Source: Sphagnum magellanicum
Lineage: Eukaryota > Streptophyta > Sphagnopsida > Sphagnales > Sphagnaceae
DNA: 64,000 nucleotides
NCBI GenBank assembly: GCA_021904315.1
Contig: CM038908.1
Location: 25,254,501-25,318,500, forward strand
Direction of reading: 5' to 3'
Shown piece after piece: positions 24,556-38,305 of the stretch. Numbering within the stretch: position 1 is the stretch's first letter; each line of letters begins with the position of its first letter. The position numbers and the translations under genes are program-made. The notes beneath the pieces are model-generated. The model had not been told where the DNA came from. It did no database searches and worked only from the letters and a program-made list of their open reading frames with translations.

Positions 24556-27500
24556 ATGGCACGGGCATCATTGCCATTCTTGGTGGTGGTGGCAACGGCA
24601 GTCTTCATAGTAACCTACAACACTGTCACCATGTTGGCAAGCTACCAGAAGTCAAGTGCCATTCCGGCCTTGCAAGGAATGGATGAGGTTGATGATGGTA
24701 GAAATTTCTTCAACCCTCTCGTCAAGATGCCAGACAATGTGAAGAAAGGGCCCAAGAGGTTGTTCCATGTTGCAGTGACTGCAAATGACTCCCCCTACAA
24801 CAGATGGCAGACCCGCATTATGTATTACTGGTATAAAAAGTTCAAGGATGACCCACTGTCGGAGATGGGGGGCTTCACACGAATTTTGCATTCTGGAAAG
24901 CCAGATAATGTCATGGACGAGATTCCAACAGTAGTTGTGGACCCCCTGCCTGAAGGAGAAGATCGGGTAGAGAGCTAAAGCCTGCTTAAGTCCATTGTGC
25001 ATTAGGGAGGGCGGGGGGGGGGGGGGTGTGCTCACGGAGGTGTATAGCAACCAATCTTGACATAGAGGCTACAATTAGCTTGCCAGATCTGTAAGCCTGA
25101 TTGAGATCCATACAGTTCCTAACTTCTAGATCACAGAACAATATGAGCTTGTACCACCTCTATTTGGTCAAAGTTATGTCCATATGTATGTGCTGCACAT
25201 CTACCCACCATCAGTGGCAACTGAAACCCCAGCAAGCAACAAGTGATTTGTGAATGAGGGGAGATCTCTGTTAGCAACTGACACAGATAATAAGAGGAGG
25301 GAATAAGAGTTGATGGGAGGCTAAAAGATATGTGGTAATGGATTTGCAGGGATATGTTGTGTTGAACCGACCATGGGCCTTTGTACAATGGCTTCGAAAG
25401 GCCAACATTGAAGAAGAGTATGTATGTCTTCAGATGTGATTTTTTGTTGTAAAAGTTTGGTTGCTGTAGAGGGTTCATCTTATGTCACAGCCGCACTGCC
25501 CACTTTATCATGGAACCAGCAGAATGTGGACTGTGAGTGTTTGTCTGTTCATGCTGTCTCTGATATGGGAGCCATGGTGGTTGTGGTGGTATCCAGCTAC
25601 ATCATGATGGCAGAGCCAGATCATGTGTTCATAAAGCCGCTGCCAAATCTAGCTTCTGAATTGATGCCTGCTGCCTTTCCATTCTTCTACATTGAGCCCA
25701 AAAAGAATGAAGCTGTGCTTCGGAAATTCTATCCAGAAGAGAAGGGGCCAATTACCAACATTGATCCTATAGGCAATTCACCTGTTATTATCCAGAAGGT
25801 TTGATCAATCTCTGTCTCCTCATGACCTTTTTCTCCATTTTTTCTGTCCAATGTGTTTTACATGTTTAGACCTGAGTCTTTTCAGTTCATGTGATCATGT
25901 AAAATAAGGGCTGTGCTGAAAGGGCTTGAGATTCAATCAATAGGATTGCACTCAATAGTTCAAGAGTTAACTGTGTGTTCCCTTTCTATTTTAAAGGAAT
26001 ACACCTATCAACCAATTCTTTTATGCTTTTCTTTTAGATATGTGGGTCTTCTTGCTAGCCATAATGAAGACCTTAGTGTTCCAGTTTACTGCTGATGTTC
26101 ATATGCATCCTAAGACCTTTGTTCAGCATTCAGTAATCACTTTCAAAGTTACTAGGACCTTTGCCTTCTTGCTCACCTTGATTTTGATTGTGGCAACCAG
26201 TGGTGTCTGATAGCTGTAAGCAGTTTACATGAAGTGCATTCCTAGACCTAGGTGGATAGCTGCAGCTTGTGCTGCCATTTGTGTAAAGGTGACAGTCTGC
26301 TAATTTGTGGGTGACACCCACAAGGTTATGATTGCACTCATTCTTGTCATGTGTGTTTTGATTTGTTCAGAACTGACAACATGTTTTTGTTGAGTTTCTC
26401 TCTGCAATGACTTTGTTGTAAGTTTTGGACATATGTCATAAATCTTTGTGCAAATTATGCTCTGCTTGACAGCTAACGCAGACTGCTGTGATATTTACTG
26501 TGGAGCAGGCATATCTGGAGAAGATAGCTCCCACATGGGCAAATGTCTCAATCAACATGAAAGATGATCCTGAGGCTGACACCACATTTGGTTGGGTGTT
26601 GGAAATGTAAGACTCCATAAAACAAACTCACACATAAACCTGACATGTGGAATTGATGACAGGAATGCTAGTTTTCCTTGCATCTGGGAGCAACTGCATA
26701 GAGCCAAAGTGATCATGATCATGCTCCTTAGTGAGGACATTTGTGGATGGTGAAGGATGTGCTTATTCTTCCCTTCAGCTAATTTTTGGTCATCTGTCAT
26801 GTGGGCAGGTACGGTTATGCCACAGCATCAGCTTTACATGATGTACAACATATTTTGCTCAAGGACTTTATGCTTCAGGTGCATATTAGCATCTTAATTC
26901 CCACAACTTCTGAATTCCCACAACTGCTTATGAACTGGAAAGTAGCTTTCAATCCTGACATGTTTGTTGCTGTGAGCAAGTTCCATTAGCTGATTTCAAA
27001 CAATTCTCAATTCTGTTTCTACAAAAATACAATGATGTTGGATTACAGAGTCTACATGTTTGTGAATTGTAGCCACCATAGGGTCCATAGAAAGGGCATT
27101 GAGCAGCAGTTTGGTGACTGTCAAGTACTTGTTATGCCAAAAGATCACATCCCAACTTCACATCATGCTCAACTGGCTCGATGACTTCAAACACATTTTT
27201 TCATTATCAACTACAAACACCTCCTGTGATGAACCATGGTGTGCCTATATTTGTTGTTGCAGCCTCCATGGGACACTGAATTAGGAGACAAGTACATCAT
27301 CCATTACACATATGGTTGTGATTATAACATGCAGGTGACTGAAAGTTTCTGCTCTTGTTTAGCCATGTCATGGATGTCTGTATATGTTAAGCTGCAATTG
27401 CTGGTATATGGTTATGGAACTATTCCTGTTGAGACTTTATGAATCCAGTAACAGCTGAAATGTAGTGTCTCATTTCTAATAGGGCAAATTGACATATGGT

Positions 27501-27832
27501 ACAATTGGAGAATGGCGCTTTGATAAGCGTTCCTTTACAACTGGTGCCCCTCCCAAAAATTTGCCCATGCCCCCACCAGGTGTGCCTGAGACAGTGGTAT
27601 GTTTTGTTACTTTCTGTCACTTATTGTGAATGGTGGAAACATAGGAATTCTCTGTTACGCAGACTTGAATAGCATAATACTTTGATATACTACAGACCAA
27701 ACCCTTCTGATGTTTCTTTGGGCAGGTGGTGGCAATGTTACAGTGACTTTGTGCGTGTGACTGCAGGTGACATTGGTGAGGATGGTCAATGAGGCTACTG
27801 CCAATATACCAAACTGGAAAGAAGGGGAATAG
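24556..27832 (+). CDS. HPAT: Hydroxyproline O-arabinosyltransferase (GT95)
   Basis: Eight exons joined by phase: 24556-24966, 25350-25417, 25597-25798, 26509-26606, 26809-26878, 27263-27334, 27483-27596, 27767-27832, giving 366 residues, close to the usual length (about 360). HPATs add the first beta-L-arabinofuranose to hydroxyproline of extensins and small secreted peptides in the Golgi. Residues about 4-22 (ASLPFLVVVATAVFIVTYN) form the single signal anchor of a type II Golgi protein. Family blocks follow in order: RLFHVAVTANDSPYNRWQ, MGGFTRILHSGKPDN, GYVVLNRPWAFVQWL, MAEPDHVFIKPLPNL (candidate metal/sugar-nucleotide site), AFPFFYIEPKK, NIDPIGNSPVII, PEADTTFGWVLEMY, PPWDTELGDKYIIHYTYGCD, GEWRFDKRSF, VNEATANIPNW. 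All junctions are GT-AG. Nothing is missing. The start is the first ATG after the leader 3' splice site. Confidence 0.95.
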
Positions 27833-28936
27833 GAGAGACTCCCTTTGAGTCAGTTAGTGGTCTCCAGGTATGTCTCATGAATTTCTTCTTTGCTGTCCTG
27901 GGCAAGGTCACTGTATCACTGCACCCAACTTCCTCTGCTGCATTGCGCCTTTATTTTGTATTTCTGAACTTTGATAATTGTGCAATTTTGTGTAGCAGCT
28001 CACAAGCAGATTCATACACGAACAAGTCATAGCAAGTCAAAGCCAGTTGTCTGATAACATCTCTGAATTAAGAAACATCTCTTTGTTATCACTTCCTCCA
28101 AATCTATCTCTGTCTTTGCCTCAGGTCCAACTGCAGGTGTGGAAGGGAAGGAAATTGGGAGGAGGAAAGAGGAGGAATGGAATTACGATAGTGCCATATC
28201 TTTCCTGTTATGTTTCCCTCCTTTTTCTGTCAAGCCCCCACAAGGTTCCATAGAAATGGAAACAGCACCATGTGGTTCTTAACAGTTTTTCTGGTGGCAT
28301 ATAATAATGCCCGGTACCAATTTTGTGCACCGGGCACTCTTTGGAGAATTGAAGGCACTCATGTAGGGAGCATCTCAAGTTTTGTGTAGCTGTGAGTACT
28401 GGGGAGGATTTAAACCCTGAATCCAGATGCATATTAGGTCCATTGAAAACATATTATATGGTGGCATCTCTAAGCAGGCCTCTTGAACATCAACTGCACA
28501 TTCTCAAGGCTTTGTGACTCTATGGACTGTCCATCCAGAAACACTTGCCCTTCATTATTGGAATTGCAAAAGTCATATGGGAAGTTCATATTTTTGAGTC
28601 AGTCCTTCAGATCTCAAAGTACCTTCACCGCAAATTCAAAGTTTCATGTAATATCAATTTGTTGGTTTTCTTTGTTGCAAGCTGAATCCTGCCCAAAATA
28701 GTCCCCAGCTTTGTAACCAATGATATCATGTTGCTTCTTGCTGGTGGATGATTTTTTTTGTAACGAGGATTTGTATATGTGCCAAAAAAAGTTTACTTGG
28801 GCTCTATGCTATTGTGGCTTATTAGTGGCAATCAATTTATTTTTTCTTCTCATGTTCCCCTATATTTTTCAATATTTCATCTTTATTTATTTCAATGCCA
28901 AATTTAAGTCCAATGATGAAATTTTTGAGGGATTGG
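27833..28936. other. HPAT 3' flank
   Basis: This probably contains the 3' untranslated region of HPAT. An 8-bp perfect inverted repeat (tgcccggt / accgggca, loop 13) lies at 28309-28337. Small frames have no domains. Confidence 0.5.
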
Positions 28937-29148
28937 TCTATGGGAGATTTTGTATAATCTTTTGTATGGTCTTCCATAGAAAATTGATTTTGTATAATCT
29001 TTTGTACGGTCTTCCATAGAAAATTGATTTTGCATAATCTTTTGTATGGTCATCCTTAGACACTTGATTTTGCATAATCTTTCATATGGTCATCCTTAAA
29101 CAATTGATTTTGCATAATCCTTCATATGGTCATCCCTAGACAATTCTA
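28937..29148. repeat. Tandem repeat, 40-bp unit, about five copies
   Basis: The unit ttgattttgcataatctttc, continuing atatggtcatccttaaacaa, repeats head to tail about five times. Divergence shows stepwise along the array: gtcttccatagaaaa in the left copies and gtcatccttagac in the right copies. Confidence 0.85.
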
Positions 29149-31004
29149 GAAATGATTCCTAAAACAATTACTTCATTTCCAAGCCTAATTACCTCACTTC
29201 TTTCCAAAAAAAATATGTTTATTTCATTTTATGATCATACAGTTATTAGGATCCAATTTGAATAGACTTGGTAGCTTATGGAGATTGAACAAAACAGTTG
29301 TGTTTATACTAACATTTCTAGAGTCTATATCTCAAGATAAAATGCAAATTTACAAATGGATTTTAAAAATATTTACTACACAAAGACATCATTTGAACTG
29401 CATAAGTGAATTCAAATAGTATCAAGGCTTAATGATGAAACATACACAAGCAATGAAGAATAGTAAACTAAAAGAGCATAAAGTAGTGTTATGATCTTAA
29501 AATTGTAGTTAAGCTTTGAAATGACATGTAGCCATTACACAAGATACATATAAATTGACCAAATTAATGGATTTAAATCCGACTACATCTGTGCATGATA
29601 GATATTGCACATCTACAATTCATAAGTCAATTTTTCTCTTGTTGACAACTCACAGAAGGCTTTGGTATTACGTTCTCTTCACCACCCATCAATTCTAGAG
29701 AAGCCCCCAATATTTTACCATTCAACAAATGTTCAAATGAAATAAAGTCTTAAAATAACATCTTACTAGATGCAATGTAAAGTTGTCACCACTAATGTTG
29801 CCAAAGTTGCCAAAGATCTCCCCCAATATACAACCAAAAGTCCCAAATGGCAGTTGAGTTTCTACAAATTGATGCCCTTAAAGATTTTAACATCTCAAAA
29901 CTTTCCTGTCAAGTGTTCTAGTCTAGGGAGGCCTGATGATTATCAAACAGCACATTGGAACAGCTATGTAAGACACATATAATTAGCAATCAGCACATTG
30001 GAACAGCTATGTAAGACACATATAATTAGCAATCAGCACATTGGAACAGCTACAGAAGACATGATATGTACATAAGACATGACATGGGTACATGATATAG
30101 GACACCATACCATTGTTGCAGAATCCAACCACATATGTCAAGCCCAAGTCAATCATGAGATAAGCAGGAAGTCAGAGAGTTGACAACAAATTAAGACACA
30201 TACAATTAGCAATCAGCACTCCAGCTGTCCAACCCATTACAGGCTCAGAACTTCTTGGAACAGACAAATCTGAAATATTCTAGCTGGTGCAATGCAGCTA
30301 AACGAGTCTGCATTGGCCCTAACAGCAAAAAAAATCGACTATGTGCTTTAATAACCAACAAAGATGGTGGTTATTATTCACCCAACAACAAACATGTAAG
30401 AAGGCTGACTATTATCACCTAGAATACTGCCTCCCAAGCAGCTCAGTTCCACACAAAACATTTCTTCTACTTCACAATTAGCTACATGAAGGCATTGAGC
30501 ACAGATAGTGTACAACCCTAAAGATGCCATGGTTGAATATACTCTGCACCACCTTCACTATCTGAAGAACCAACCTATCAGACAAACAACAATTCCCTTC
30601 TGGTCATTGTAATACAGTTAGACCGAAGGTGATTTTGGCCAAAATCAAGATCTCTAGAACCTATGTTGTCTTTAGCGAGCCAATGTTTACATTTACCAAA
30701 AACCTGTCTTACTGAGCCTCTCAAAAGGGTAAAAGTGTTCACACCCTTCCAGGAGAAATCAAGGTCTCTAGACTCTGACACAACAGTGTGTGGCTGTTGA
30801 CATTCACCAAGAATCTTTCTCAGTGAAAACCCTGAATAGAGCTTGCTGCCACTCCCCTCTAAGAGAATAATGAGAAGGTACCTAGGCAGCACTCACCATA
30901 AATTTCCTTGGTACTTTGCAAGCAACATGTTTTACTCTGTATTATAAGCGCCACTTGCGAATATCCCCAAAGAATCAGAATTTTGCTGCCTCCAAGGCCT
31001 ACAT
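29149..31004. other. Intergenic DNA and RABA1 3' flank
   Basis: No gene is recognisable. A 43-bp repeat (atcagcacattggaacagct, continuing atgtaagacacatataattagca) lies at 29943-30055 in about 2.5 tandem copies, and a piece of it recurs near 30190. The part next to 31004 should hold the 3' untranslated region of the minus-strand RABA1 gene. The minus frame 30578-30892 has no domain. Confidence 0.55.
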
Positions 31005-32890
<1,886 letters not shown>

Positions 32891-32927
32891 CTAGGGAACA
32901 ATTTTATTCTCTTCATCCAATTTTTTT

Positions 32928-33538
32928 ATAAATGGATGGACATGGTCAGATTCATCCAATGAGTGTCATATATCGGGATGGACATGGTCACATTTCATCT
33001 AATGAATGTCATAAATTGGGATAGACATGCTTAGATTTCATCCAATGAATGTCATAAATTGGGATGGACATGCTCAGATTTCATCTAATGAATGTCATGA
33101 ATTGGGATGGACATGGTCACATTTCATCCAATGAGTGTCATATATTGGGATGGACATGGTCACATTTCATCTAATGAATGTCATAAATTGGGATAGACAT
33201 GCTTAGATTTCATCCAATGAATGTCATGAATCGGGATGGACATGCTCAGATTTCATCTAATGAATGTCATGAATTGGGATGGACATGGTCACATTTCATC
33301 CAATGAATGTCGTAAATTGGGATGGACATGGTTACATTTCATCCAATGAATGTCATAAATTGGGCTGGACATGGTCACATTTCATTCACCCATTGTCATA
33401 AATTAGGATGGACATGCTCACATTTCATCTACTGAATGTTGTAAATTGGGAAGGCCATGGCCACATTTCATCTATTGAATGTGATAAATTGGGATGGACA
33501 TGGTCACATTTCATCTACTAAATGTCATAAATGGTGTG
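32928..33538. repeat. 43-bp minisatellite with higher-order structure
   Basis: About 14 head-to-tail copies of gggatggacatggtcacatt followed by tcatccaatgaatgtcataaatt. Copies 1-4 and 5-8 carry the same ordered variants: ggtca, ggtca, gctta, gctca, with ccaatgag/ctaatgaa alternation. The array has therefore duplicated in blocks of four units. The right-hand copies are more diverged. Confidence 0.9.
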
Positions 33539-36500
33539 GAATGCTTTCAGTAGGTACCATTTTGATGCAAACTTGACCAACTTCTTATTACTACCATAGT
33601 ATTCCCCCTTGGCAGCCATCCACACTAATAATTATATTATTTTCAGAATTGTTTTTTTCAATGACAATTTTTTTTTTCAAAGAACAATATTTAGATGAAG
33701 GAAAATAAGGACAATCTTTTAGAAGGTTTTTATTTATTTATTTATTTATTTATAATTTTTTTTTAAATTCTATTTTTGGACATGGAATCTTCAGAATAAA
33801 ATAATTATTTGAGAATGAAATGTTTGATCTTGTCATGGTACTATGGTGTAGGGGAAGGCCAAATAGAGAGTTCAATGGATGTAGTGAACCCACCCATTAC
33901 CCATGTAGCCATGCCCACTTGAATGGTAAAAAATAGAAGCCAAAGTTTGCTAGCACCTTAGATCTAGAATAGTGATTGTCAAACTTGTGCAAGCATCACC
34001 TCTCTCTTACTATAGGAAGTGGACTAATATGCCATGAAGTATGTCAATTGGGTGTGTTTCTCAAAAATAAAATTGATAAAACAATCAATAGAATTAACAT
34101 TTTTTATGATGTCAACACTTTCATCAAGGATTATGAAATAGATTGAAATGTTACGAAATAAATCAAATCAAATTTTTGTTGTTTTTTCAAAAATAAAATT
34201 GATAAAGCAATCAATGGAACTAGTAGGTTCTATGATGTCAACACTTTCACCAAGGATTAATTGTAGATCTTTGTGTGTCATTGTTTCACTTGCCAAAGCA
34301 TATGCCACACAAATCATATCTCTCAACAATCCATTAGGTAGTGGGATGGTGTTTCCACCAACCCATCATCACAAAACAAGAAACTAGGATTATGCCCCCA
34401 TCATAGCAAGTCATGAGCACACACAAATCCTTTGTTCGATACCAACCATATCTAATATCAACTTTTCTAGGTCTAGAAGAGTGTGAAAGTGAGGAGATTC
34501 TAAAAGGCTAATAACATTTTTTATCACATAAAGACACCGTAAGTGAATTATCTTAATACTAAAGTACAAAACTAAGAAATTAAATATACGCATCATGGGC
34601 ATGTAATTAATTCAATAAACAAGCTAACTTTAAATTTGCTTAAGGTCATATAAATTAAATGCTTCTTAAAACCATCATTAATGAAAAATGGTTCAAAGTT
34701 TAAACAATTATGTAAGCACAAAAGAATGTGGAAGTGGGACTAAATAACTAATCTAACATTTAGTGATATATTGATTTGTTTAACTCTTTTTTTCTTTTTG
34801 AAGGTCTCATTTTTCTTCTAATTTTAATTATGGCATGTGTAGACATATTTTTGCAATTTACATGAAAACACACTAACATATCTTTTGGTAAAAAAAATCA
34901 ATTTCAAAAATTCAAATGGTAGATGGTTTGTATTTGTTTAGTTATTAATGGCTTGACACTAAGGCATTTCTCCTTTTGCATTATGAATTTTTTTCTTTTT
35001 TTCCCACAAGTTGTTCAATTTCATGGCTACCTTACTTGGAAGAAAGAGTTTCCAAAACTATCTACAAATTCAAGTTTGAAAGGTCATGTTTCCCTTTTAG
35101 AGATTCAATAATCATTTCAAGTTCATTAAACCTTTTAGTGAACTTCCTATGAACGATTCTTGGCAAAGACCTTCTCCCTCCAAATTGTCAAACTAGATTA
35201 AAAGAATCCATCTCTAACCTCAATCCCTATTTTCTATTACAATGATTCTAACAAAATCTAATGTTCTTTTGTTGTAGACCCACTTGAATGACATTCATTA
35301 AACATTGTGCACATCAATCATTTGCAAAAAATTCAACTCAATGGCTAGAGCCAAATGTTTAGATTATAAATCTAGATTGGAAGAAAAAATAGAATTTTTT
35401 TGATGTTGAGAAACAAACGATTTTCAACTTTGAAAAACTATAGATAATTACTACGTAGAAAGCCATTCTACATAGTGTATTTCTACACATGTTTTTATTA
35501 GTTCGAGCTATTATAATCCTTGTCATGTTTTTTATCAAATGGATAGAAAACCTAATAAATAATCATTATGATTTAAATATTTTAAATTTGAGCCTTCAAA
35601 CTTTGTTTTTTTGACTTTAGATTCGTTTAAGACTATATAAACTAAATGCTTCTTAAAACAAAGAAAACATTTTTTTCCTGAATGTTTTGTAAAGATGTTG
35701 ATCTTTTTATCACTAATTTAAGAATGTGATTTCACCAATTAGGAGTTTTTCTTAATGAAATGATAGTGCACCTTGATGTGTTTTGTTTATGCATGGAAAA
35801 TAAGGTCATTAACAAACGTGATGTTAATTGAATTTGGATAACTTTCCACTTGAAAAATCCTGATTTTCTCATCAAGTTTTGCAACCACATGGACTCTTTC
35901 ATACCTTCGATAATTATTCAACATATTCAACTTTTATTGATGAAAGTGTCACTATTCATTGTCACTTCCTTAATCAAGTGATGGTATGGTTGATCCACTA
36001 AGTTGGAATACATATATAACTATTGATCTTGTAGTATTATGATCTCAAAACTAATTTACATTTACACAATCTTTTAATTTGACTTCTCCTATCAATGTAA
36101 ACATGAGTCCAAAATCAACTATCTCCCAAAAATATTTTAAATTCTTTTTGATAACCTTCATATGTGGATTCTACGAATCAATTATTGTAACTTAAGGTCA
36201 ATTTCAACATTGACAAAACAAATAATTTTATTTTAAAAAATTAATTAGTTATTTTTTTTTGAAATTATTGACTTGTTTCATGATTTATTATGATATTTTT
36301 ACATGAATAATGAAATTATTCAAAGTGAAACCTATGATAATTATGATGATTTTCAACATGTCAACTTCATATTTTCATAAAAATTCATTTCACTATTATG
36401 AAGATTATTCAATGACAAAATTGACCTTAGGGTAAGGTATATATATTTGTTGGCCACTCTCATGAATATAAAAAATGTTGAATCAAGTGTCAGTGAGGTA

Positions 36501-38100
36501 AATTAGTTTCTTCACCATTATAAAGTATAGATGAATGTCCACCTTTTCTTCATTTATGTCAACTAAAAGCTTGGAGTTCTTGAATTTCTACCATTGGTGT
36601 AGGATTTGCACTGCATTCCTTTAAAGGAAAATTCTTAATTAAACTAATGTTCACTAACATATTCCCTTTGGGTCATGGAAATTCCTAAAGGAAAGTAGAT
36701 AAATTTATTTGAAATTGAAGCTTCATGCTTCCAAGTTGAAACATCTTGAATATGTTAATGAGTTCTTGAATGAATCATTCAATCTTTTTTGTATTACTTA
36801 TTGTCAGAAGCAAATCACCTACATAGATGATTAAGATTGTCATTTTTCTAGCTTCCTCGTGCATGTAGTATAGGTTGTGATTCACAATCTTCCTAACTAA
36901 TCCTTATTTGAAGTAGTTATCAATTTTTTCATATTTCATCCCTTGATGTTTTATTTAAGTCCATGCAATGCTTTCATCAACTTATACACCTTTGAGCCTC
37001 TTGTATTGACATCTCAAAACCTTCAATTGAAGCATGTACACTTCTTCCTTTAATTTAACATCAAAAAGTGGGCCCAAAGACATAGTGCATATTCAAACAA
37101 AGTGTAAAAGCAAAGTTTGTTGGAACAATGAAAACATACCAAGATGTTGTGTCTCTTGCATAATCAAACTTTGTAAATGGCATGGAGACTATACAATAAC
37201 CAAACTAATGGACATTATATTTAGGGGAAACTCATGAAAAAGAAACAAAGCTATAAAATATTGTGGAAGAAATCTAAGGATTGTGCTTCTTGTACTACAA
37301 AATCAAACAATCAAATATTGGTTCTTAGATGGATGCCAAAAACACAAGGGGAAAATTTGAAAATAATAATTATTGAATCATGTTGTCAAAAAATCTTTGT
37401 AGTATTTACATACATACATGTTGTGAATATTTTTTGATTTTCATGATCTTCTGATGCATGAAATTAAATTTAGACTTATGTCAAATGTACACATAATTAA
37501 GAAATATATGTACCTTTAACTTTGCTATGAAGATCTATGCTTGACCCTTTTGATCACTTGGATCAAATATTGTAGAAATGTTTTTATTTCAATGTACAAC
37601 AAGAACAAATAATACATAAACCGGTATTTTACAAATGTTTGTTCAAACTCTACACATGCCTTAACACAATAGCAAAAATTCCTTTGTTCCAAGTTTGTAT
37701 GCTTGATTTTTTTTCAACATTCAGAATTAAAACTAAAAGATTTGAAAATTATCATTAAGATACAAGTGTCCCACCTTGAATTTTACAATGGTATAGTATT
37801 TCTATTGAACGAATTTGAATCACTTTTGGAACAAAATACTTGTTGCCTTTTGTTGCAATAGTTGTTAAATAAATAACATATCAAATTGTTACACATTCAA
37901 CCCTAGGTTTTCTAATATATATTCATTTGTGAAATTAACCCATCAAGATTAAGAACACATTTTATTGCAATTCTCTTAGTTACAATATGGATATCACTAA
38001 GGAAAACATGAAATTTTTTGTGAAACAATTTTGCATAATTTTTATAAAAAAAGATTTGTGTTCAATATATAATCGTTTTTTATAATTGCAAAAATCTCAT
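33539..38100. other. AT-rich intergenic DNA, no gene seen
   Basis: A (TTTA)n run occurs at about 33730-33752. The open frames are short and low in complexity (for example 34148-34387, 37034-37237 and 37234-37437). No element ends, RNA genes or domains were recognised. Confidence 0.6.
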
Positions 38101-38305
38101 ATCTAGATTTAAACGCTGGTTGGGCCGGGTCGGGTCGGGTAGGGTCGGTCTCCACACGGAAAGTAGTCTGGACCGCCGTTCTCTCATTGGGCGTTCGTTC
38201 CGTCCAACAAGTCTGTATGTTGCAAATCTTCTGTCGCATTGTTTCGCACTCGTTTCTGTCGCTCGCTGCGAGTTCGGGGAGAGTTGGTGGTGTCGATTGG
38301 TAGCG
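38101..38305 (+). promoter_or_regulatory. TML promoter/leader
   Basis: A sharp switch occurs from AT-rich DNA to a GC-rich block beginning with gggccgggtcgggtcgggt (38120-38138), a direct repeat of cgggt. The ATG at 38306 follows within 200 bp, in context tagcgATGg. Confidence 0.5.

Noticed and set aside
32928..33538. CRISPR-like regular array
   Set aside because: The repeats are head to tail with no unique spacers, and the genome is plant nuclear. This is a minisatellite.
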